Part shown: in pieces, positions 59,096 through 64,000 of the stretch | Numbering within the stretch: the stretch's first letter is position 1 | How the letters are laid out: the number at the start of each line of letters is the position of its first letter | DNA from: Luteitalea pratensis | GTDB lineage: Bacteria > Acidobacteriota > Vicinamibacteria > Vicinamibacterales > Vicinamibacteraceae | NCBI RefSeq assembly: GCF_001618865.1 | Contig: NZ_CP015136.1 | Span: forward strand, 1,337,001 to 1,401,000 | DNA: 64,000 nt | Reading direction: 5' to 3' | Notes under the pieces: generated by a model | Databases searched by the model: none | Told to the model about the DNA's origin: nothing | Seen by the model: the letters and a program-made list of their open reading frames with translations, nothing else | Translations under genes and position numbers: made by a program

Positions 59096-60634
59096 ATGCG
59101 CGTGATCCGGTTCTGGCTGGAGCATCGCACGGAGGTCCTCGCGCTGCTCGGGCAACACGTGCTGCTCGCCGGGCTCTCGACGCTCGTCGCTGCCGCCTTC
59201 GCGGTGCCGCTCGGCATCGCCGCCGCCCATCGCCCACGCCTGGGAGCGCCACTGGTCGCGCTCGCGAATGCCGTGCAGACGGTGCCGAGCCTGGCGATGT
59301 TCGGCTTCCTGTTGCCGCTGCCCGTGTTCGGGGGCATCGGCTCCCGCACCGCCATCGTCGCGTTGACGCTGTATGCGCTCCTGCCGATCCTGCGCACCAC
59401 GATTACCGGCATCACCGGCATCGATCGTTCAGTGCGCGAGGCCGGCATCGCGTTGGGCATGACCCCGCGCCAACTGCTCTGGCAGGTCGAACTGCCGCTC
59501 GCGATCCCGAGCATCGTTTCCGGGCTCCGCATTGCCGCGGTCGTCGCCGTCGGATCTGCCACGATCGCCGCCGCCGTGGGCGCGGGCGGGCTCGGCGAGT
59601 ACATCTACCGCGGCCTGGCGATGGTGGACACCACGGTGATCCTGGCCGGTGCCATCCCCGCCGCGACGCTCGCGCTGTTGGTCGACCTGGCGCTGTGGTG
59701 GGCGGAGCGCCGGTCGACCCGCCGCCATGCTCGACACACACTGCGCGGCCCGCTGGCGGTCGCGGCCACGTTCGGCCTGCTTGCGCTGACGGCCTGGGGT
59801 GTCCTGGCGTGGCGCGCCACCGACGTCGTCGTCGTGGGCTCCAAGAACTTTGCCGAGCAACTGGTGCTTGGCGAGATCGTGGCGCAGACCATCGAGCGCG
59901 ATGCGGGCCTGCGAGTGGATCGCCGCCTCAACCTCGGCGGCACGCTGATTTGCGACCGCGCCCTGGCCGCGGGCGACATCGACGTGTACGTGGAGTACAC
60001 CGGCACGGCGCTGACCGCGGTGTTCGGCCAGCCACTCGGCACGTCGCGTGCCGACGTCACCAGGACGGTGCGCGATCTGTACGCGCGCACCGGTCGTGCA
60101 TTGCTCCCGCCGCTCGGCTTCGACAACACCTTCGCCATGCTCGTGCGCGGCGCCGACGCGCGTGCACGCGGGCTCCGATCGATCGACGATGCGGCGCGCG
60201 AGGCACCGCGATGGCGGGCCGCGTTCGGGTTCGAGTTCCTGGATCGCCCCGACGGCTACACCGGACTCGCCAGGGCGTACGGGATTCGCCTCGCCGAGCC
60301 GCCGTCGTCGATGGACCTGTCGCTCACGTACCGAGCGCTGGCGTCGGGCAAGGTGGACCTGATTGCCGGCGACGCCACGTCCGGGTTGATCCGCGCGCTC
60401 GACCTCGTGGCGCTTGATGACACGCGTGCCTACTTCCCGCCCTACGATGCCGTGCCTGTCGCCCGATCGGAGACGCTGTTGCGACACCCTGAAATGCGAC
60501 GCGCGATTGAAGGCCTCGCCGGCCGCATCACCGCCGCACACATGCGTGAGATGAACTACCGGGTCGAAGCGCTACGCCAACCGCCGGCCGACGTCGCCCG
60601 TGCCTTCCTGGCGGGGGAGATCGTGATCCATTGA
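59096..60634 (+). CDS. Permease fused to glycine-betaine/choline-type binding protein
   Basis: This 512-residue protein has an N-terminal ABC permease (about 1-230) with the EAA-like loop DRSVREAGIALGMTPRQLLW and VGAGGLGEYIYRGLAM. A transmembrane link is followed by a periplasmic OpuAC-like domain (about 245-512: VVVGSKNFAEQLVLGEIVAQ, DIDVYVEYTGTALTAVFGQP, DLSLTYRALASGKVDLIAGD). Such fusions import osmoprotectants such as betaine or choline. The Tyr-Glu-Tyr-Thr-Gly stretch is usual for this binding class. It works with the ATPase upstream. Confidence 0.93.
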   Translation: MRVIRFWLEHRTEVLALLGQHVLLAGLSTLVAAAFAVPLGIAAAHRPRLGAPLVALANAVQTVPSLAMFGFLLPLPVFGGIGSRTAIVALTLYALLPILRTTITGITGIDRSVREAGIALGMTPRQLLWQVELPLAIPSIVSGLRIAAVVAVGSATIAAAVGAGGLGEYIYRGLAMVDTTVILAGAIPAATLALLVDLALWWAERRSTRRHARHTLRGPLAVAATFGLLALTAWGVLAWRATDVVVVGSKNFAEQLVLGEIVAQTIERDAGLRVDRRLNLGGTLICDRALAAGDIDVYVEYTGTALTAVFGQPLGTSRADVTRTVRDLYARTGRALLPPLGFDNTFAMLVRGADARARGLRSIDDAAREAPRWRAAFGFEFLDRPDGYTGLARAYGIRLAEPPSSMDLSLTYRALASGKVDLIAGDATSGLIRALDLVALDDTRAYFPPYDAVPVARSETLLRHPEMRRAIEGLAGRITAAHMREMNYRVEALRQPPADVARAFLAGEIVIH

Positions 60635-60699
60635 GGGTGAAACGAGCAGCTTGCAGCCTGCAGGCCGTAGGCTTTCCCGTGCCGGATGTACGATGGCTC

Positions 60700-63123
60700 G
60701 TGCCTCATCGTGCCCTCCTGCTCCCATTCGTCATCGCGCTGTCATGGCTGATGGCGTCGCCATCCGGCGCCACCGCCGCAGATCTCGTCGACATCACCAC
60801 CGCGACCATCGTCGTCCAGCCCGGAACCCGGCCCACCGGCGAGCGCGTGGCCGCCCAGGTGTTGCAGGAGGAACTCGAGGCCCGTCTCGGTGCCAGGCCC
60901 GCGATCAGCACTTCGTGGCCCGCGGACGCGCCGGTCGCGGTCGTGATTGCGTCCGGGCTGAAGGCGGGCGCGCCGTCGCCGTGGCCAGGCGGACCCACCG
61001 TACCCGCGAGCGCGGGCAGGGCGCCAGGCCCGGAGGGGTTCCGCGTCACCGTGACCAACACCGGCGGGCGGGCGGTGGTGTGGGTGCTCGGCGCCGACGG
61101 GCGAGGCGCACTGTTCGGCGTCGGCGAGGTACTACGAGCGCTGCGATGGTCTGCCGGTGGTTCGACGGCGCAGCCGCGAGGCATTCCCGCGACGCTCGAA
61201 CTCACGTCGACGCCAGCTTACGCGATCCGCGGCCATCAGCTCGGCTACCGGCAGCACTCCAATACCTACGACGCGTGGGACGAGGCGCGCTACGACCGCT
61301 ACATCCGCGATCTCGCGCTGTTCGGCGCCAACAGCATCGAGAACATCCCGTTGCAGGACACGCGCGTGAGCCCGCACTTTCCTGCGTCGCGCGAAGAAAT
61401 GAACGTCGCCATCAGTCGCGTCTGCGACAAGTACGACCTCGATTACTGGATCTGGACTCCGGCCGACTACGATTTGGCCGACACCGCCAAGCGGGCCCAG
61501 ACGCTCGACACCCTCGAGGCGATGTTTGCCAAGATGCCTCGACTCGACGCGATCTTCGTGCCCGGCGGCGATCCCGGCAGCAACCCGGCCACGCTGGTCC
61601 TGCCGTATCTCGAGGACCTCGCCACCCGCGTGCAGCGGCACCACCCGCGCGCGAAGGTCTGGCTGTCGCTGCAATGGTTCTCCGCAGCGCAAATCGACTG
61701 GATCTACGAGCAGATCAACACCGTGCCCCGGCCCTGGCTGGGCGGACTCGTTGCCGGACCGAGCAGCCCACCGCTCGGCGAGACGCGCGCCCGTCTCCAC
61801 TCACGCTATCGCCTGCGCGACTACCCGGACGTCACGCATGTCGTGCGCGCCCAGTACGTCGTGCCCGACTGGGACCCTGCGTTCAACTTCACGCTCGGCC
61901 GCGAACCGATCAACCCGCGGCCGGTCTTCTACGCGGAACTTCACGATCGCCTCGCATCGCACACCGACGGTTTCATCAGCTACTCCGATGGCGTGAACGA
62001 CGATGTGAACAAGGCCATCTGGAGCCGCAAGGCGTGGGCGCCGGAGGCCAGCGCACGCGACATCATGGTGCAGTACGCGCGCGTGTTCTTCGGCGATCCT
62101 GTGGCGGAACGCGCGGCCGACGGATTGCTCGCGCTCGAGAAGAACTGGGCGGGGCCGCTCGCCTCCAACGGTGCGGTCGATGGCACGTGGTCATCGTGGC
62201 AGCGCCTCGAGGCCGAGGTGCCGGGACTGCAGGGCAACTGGCGATGGCAGCAGGCCCTGTTCCGTGCCTACTACGATGCGTACACGCGCCACCGGTTGCT
62301 ACGGGAGACAGACATCGGGCGTCGGGCGAACGCAGCCCTGCTCGACGCGTCCACGTCCGGTGCGAGTGCCGCCGCGACGCGTGCCCGCGCCGTCCTTGCC
62401 GAGGCGGACACGCCCGGCCCTCATGAGGCCTTGCGTACGCGCATCGTCGACCTCGGCGCTGCACTCTTCAAGTCGATCGGCATGCAACTGGACACGCCGA
62501 ACTACAAGGCCAGCGGAACCGAGCGCGGGGCCGTGCTCGATTTCCTGGCCTATCCGCTCAATGATCGCTGGTGGATCGAGGACGAGGTCGCCAAGGCGCT
62601 GTCGTTGAGCGACGAGGCGGCACGTGTCGCCCGCCTCGTGACGATTGGCGGCTGGGACTCGCCCGGCCCGGGCAGCTTCTACGACGACATCGGCAACATC
62701 GCGCGGTCGCCGCACGTGCAGAAGGCGCGGGTCAGCGGCGCCAACCCGCCAGAACTCGAGGACGGCCCGTCTCCGCATTTCACGTGGGAAGACGACGGGC
62801 GCAGCCGCAAGCGGTTGTCGTGGCAGGTGAGCCTACGCTGGCCGATTGCGCTGGTGTACGAACAGATTGACCCGCAGGCCAGCTACGTGGTGCGCCTGAA
62901 CGGCAACGGCCAGGTACGGTTGCGGATCAACGGCGCGCCCGTCGCGGCGCGACACGACAGCACGATGCTCGGTGATCCGAAGGAGTTCGTGGTGCCTGCC
63001 GACGCGGTGCGATCGCGGCGGATCGTCCTGACCTTCGACGACATCGACGAGAGCGACCGTAACTGGCGTCAGCACTCGCGGCTGCACGAGGCGTGGCTGC
63101 TGAAGATGACGGGGACACACTGA
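60700..63123 (+). CDS. Large secreted glycoside hydrolase-like protein
   Basis: This 807-residue protein has a signal peptide (ALLLPFVIALSWLMASPSGA). A GH20b/GH67-type N-terminal domain (about 28-165: VAAQVLQEELEARLGARP, ADGRGALFGVGEVLRALRW) precedes a barrel starting RGHQLGYRQHSNTYDAWDEA. The barrel has DLDYWIWTPADYDL, IFVPGGDPGSNPATLV and DGFISYSDGVNDDVNKAIW. A C-terminal beta domain follows. The fold order recalls alpha-glucuronidase-like enzymes, but no family is certain. The GTG at 60700 is chosen because TACGAT ends five bases upstream and the signal peptide begins at once; GTG 60679 is an alternative. Confidence 0.75.
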   Translation: MPHRALLLPFVIALSWLMASPSGATAADLVDITTATIVVQPGTRPTGERVAAQVLQEELEARLGARPAISTSWPADAPVAVVIASGLKAGAPSPWPGGPTVPASAGRAPGPEGFRVTVTNTGGRAVVWVLGADGRGALFGVGEVLRALRWSAGGSTAQPRGIPATLELTSTPAYAIRGHQLGYRQHSNTYDAWDEARYDRYIRDLALFGANSIENIPLQDTRVSPHFPASREEMNVAISRVCDKYDLDYWIWTPADYDLADTAKRAQTLDTLEAMFAKMPRLDAIFVPGGDPGSNPATLVLPYLEDLATRVQRHHPRAKVWLSLQWFSAAQIDWIYEQINTVPRPWLGGLVAGPSSPPLGETRARLHSRYRLRDYPDVTHVVRAQYVVPDWDPAFNFTLGREPINPRPVFYAELHDRLASHTDGFISYSDGVNDDVNKAIWSRKAWAPEASARDIMVQYARVFFGDPVAERAADGLLALEKNWAGPLASNGAVDGTWSSWQRLEAEVPGLQGNWRWQQALFRAYYDAYTRHRLLRETDIGRRANAALLDASTSGASAAATRARAVLAEADTPGPHEALRTRIVDLGAALFKSIGMQLDTPNYKASGTERGAVLDFLAYPLNDRWWIEDEVAKALSLSDEAARVARLVTIGGWDSPGPGSFYDDIGNIARSPHVQKARVSGANPPELEDGPSPHFTWEDDGRSRKRLSWQVSLRWPIALVYEQIDPQASYVVRLNGNGQVRLRINGAPVAARHDSTMLGDPKEFVVPADAVRSRRIVLTFDDIDESDRNWRQHSRLHEAWLLKMTGTH

Positions 63124-63128
63124 GCGGG

Positions 63129-64000
63129 ATGCCCGGCGCTCGCCCGGCTGTGTCGGGGCCGTTCCGCACCGACGTCCAGCTCGCCCTCAGCCTGGCGTGC
63201 GGCGCATTGTTGCTCGTCGCCTGGATCGGCGAGTCGTGGTTCGGCCTGACGCATCTGGCGGCCGTCGTCCTCTATGTACTGTCGGGGGCGTGCGGCGCGT
63301 GGGATCTCGTGCGCGCCAGCGTCGCCGACATCCGCGCCGGGCGGTGGCGCGCCGACATCGATCTCCTGATGCTGCTGGCCGCGGTCGGCGCCGCGGCCCT
63401 CGGCGAATGGGTCGAGGGCACGTTCCTGCTGTTCCTCTTCTCGCTGGCCAACGCCGCCGAGCATTACGCCATGGGGCGAGCGACGGGCGCGATCCGCGCC
63501 CTCGGCGATCTCACCCCGCCGACAGCGCGGCTCGTGTACCCGGACGGGCGGGACGAGGTCGTGCCAATTGCGCAGGTCATGCGGGGCGCGCTCGTGCTCG
63601 TGCGCCCGGCCGAGCGCATTCCGGTCGATGGCGTCGTGCGCAGTGGCCGATCTGCCGTCGACCAGGCACCCATCACGGGCGAGTCCGTGCCGGTGGACAA
63701 GGCGCCTGGCGATCAGGTGTTCGCAGGTACGGTGAACGGCGGCGGCGCCTTGCAGGTGGAGACGACCGGCGCGGCCGGCGAGCGAACGCTCGATCGCATC
63801 ATCAAGTTGGTGGCCGATGCGCAGGCGAGCAAGGCCCACACCGAACAACTCACGGCGTCGTTCGAGCGAATCTTCGTGCCGATGGTGCTGGTGGGGGCGG
63901 CGGTGCTGATTGCGGTGCCGCCCCTGCTCGGTGTGTGGCCGTGGGCGACGAGCATCTATCGCGGCATGGCCCTGCTCGTTGCGGCGTCGCCCTGTGCACT
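63129..64000 (+). CDS. P1B-type heavy-metal ATPase, N-terminal part
   Basis: The frame is open to the window end, so about 290 residues are present. It has four transmembrane segments, then the actuator domain with the TGES loop (SAVDQAPITGESVPVDKAPG), and at the end the transport-site motif LLVAASPCAL. The SPC version of the CPx motif and absence of an N-terminal HMA domain suit the P1B-4 group (Co, Fe or Zn export), though the decisive downstream motifs are cut off. It starts 5 bases after the preceding stop, without a clear ribosome site. Confidence 0.85.
   Translation, partial: MPGARPAVSGPFRTDVQLALSLACGALLLVAWIGESWFGLTHLAAVVLYVLSGACGAWDLVRASVADIRAGRWRADIDLLMLLAAVGAAALGEWVEGTFLLFLFSLANAAEHYAMGRATGAIRALGDLTPPTARLVYPDGRDEVVPIAQVMRGALVLVRPAERIPVDGVVRSGRSAVDQAPITGESVPVDKAPGDQVFAGTVNGGGALQVETTGAAGERTLDRIIKLVADAQASKAHTEQLTASFERIFVPMVLVGAAVLIAVPPLLGVWPWATSIYRGMALLVAASPCA

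Overview
The window is GC-rich bacterial chromosome with short gaps, many GTG/TTG starts and secreted or Tat-exported enzymes. A bacillithiol operon, DUF418 and DUF4203 membrane proteins, oxidoreductases and dispersed palindromes suggest a soil Acidobacteriota of the Vicinamibacteria/Luteitalea kind; this is inference from gene content, since there is no rRNA gene here. Housekeeping anchors are the SRP RNA followed by dnaX, ybaB and recR (18.0-21.2 kb), glpK-glpD (12.2-15.3 kb), tRNA-Asn (25.5 kb) and bshB1-bshA (45.9-47.8 kb).

Layout. 0-5.5 kb: end of a B3 metallo-beta-lactamase, then a minus-strand carbamoyltransferase, SxtJ-like and DUF5989 cassette divergent from an SGNH hydrolase, then a secreted orphan. 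5.6-10.9 kb: fasciclin plus a very large SDR/SRPBCC/lipocalin fusion, divergent from an XRE-cupin regulator; a deleted winged-helix/TolB regulator; a lipoprotein. 11-16.9 kb: DUF418, glpD, glpK, and a TetR/SDR divergent pair. 17-25.4 kb: nitrilase-family hydrolase, SRP RNA and dnaX block, flippase-like protein, DUF4203 protein, Tat-exported sugar isomerase, ArsR regulator and an outer-membrane transporter-like protein. 25.4-32.7 kb is the accessory zone: tRNA-Asn, a tRNA-derived repeat array, a toxin-antitoxin pair that adjoins a truncated dehalogenase, ArsR/SRPBCC, orphan small genes and several gene remnants. 32.7-40.3 kb: Rieske-FAD reductase, two ankyrin proteins (one fused to an amidohydrolase), a DUF2278 protein and a frameshifted outer-membrane barrel. 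40.5-50.7 kb: an ECF42-type sigma factor with YCII partner, M28 and S1 peptidases, bacillithiol genes, a GH5-like enzyme and a second ECF sigma factor. 50.9-64 kb: ADP-ribosylglycohydrolase, META protein, small genes, lipase, and a plus-strand run of ceramidase, Tat-exported DegT aminotransferase, osmolyte ABC transporter, large glycoside hydrolase and a truncated P1B ATPase.

Gene expression. Around a dozen genes have a TAnnnT -10-like hexamer only 5-8 bases before the start codon and no Shine-Dalgarno sequence, so leaderless transcripts look common. Other genes have clear GGAG/GAGGAG sites. Autoregulatory palindromes sit inside the spacer or on the start codon of TetR, ArsR and TacA-like regulators.

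Intergenic DNA is unusually structured: tandem heptamers of many different sequences, two families of dispersed palindromes, and a 104-108 bp array beside tRNA-Asn. I do not see a complete unknown defence or biosynthetic system. The least explained items are the tRNA-derived array with its adjoining TA module, the heptamer arrays, the SDR-lipocalin and amidohydrolase-ankyrin fusions, and the orphan genes at 28.3-29.3 kb.
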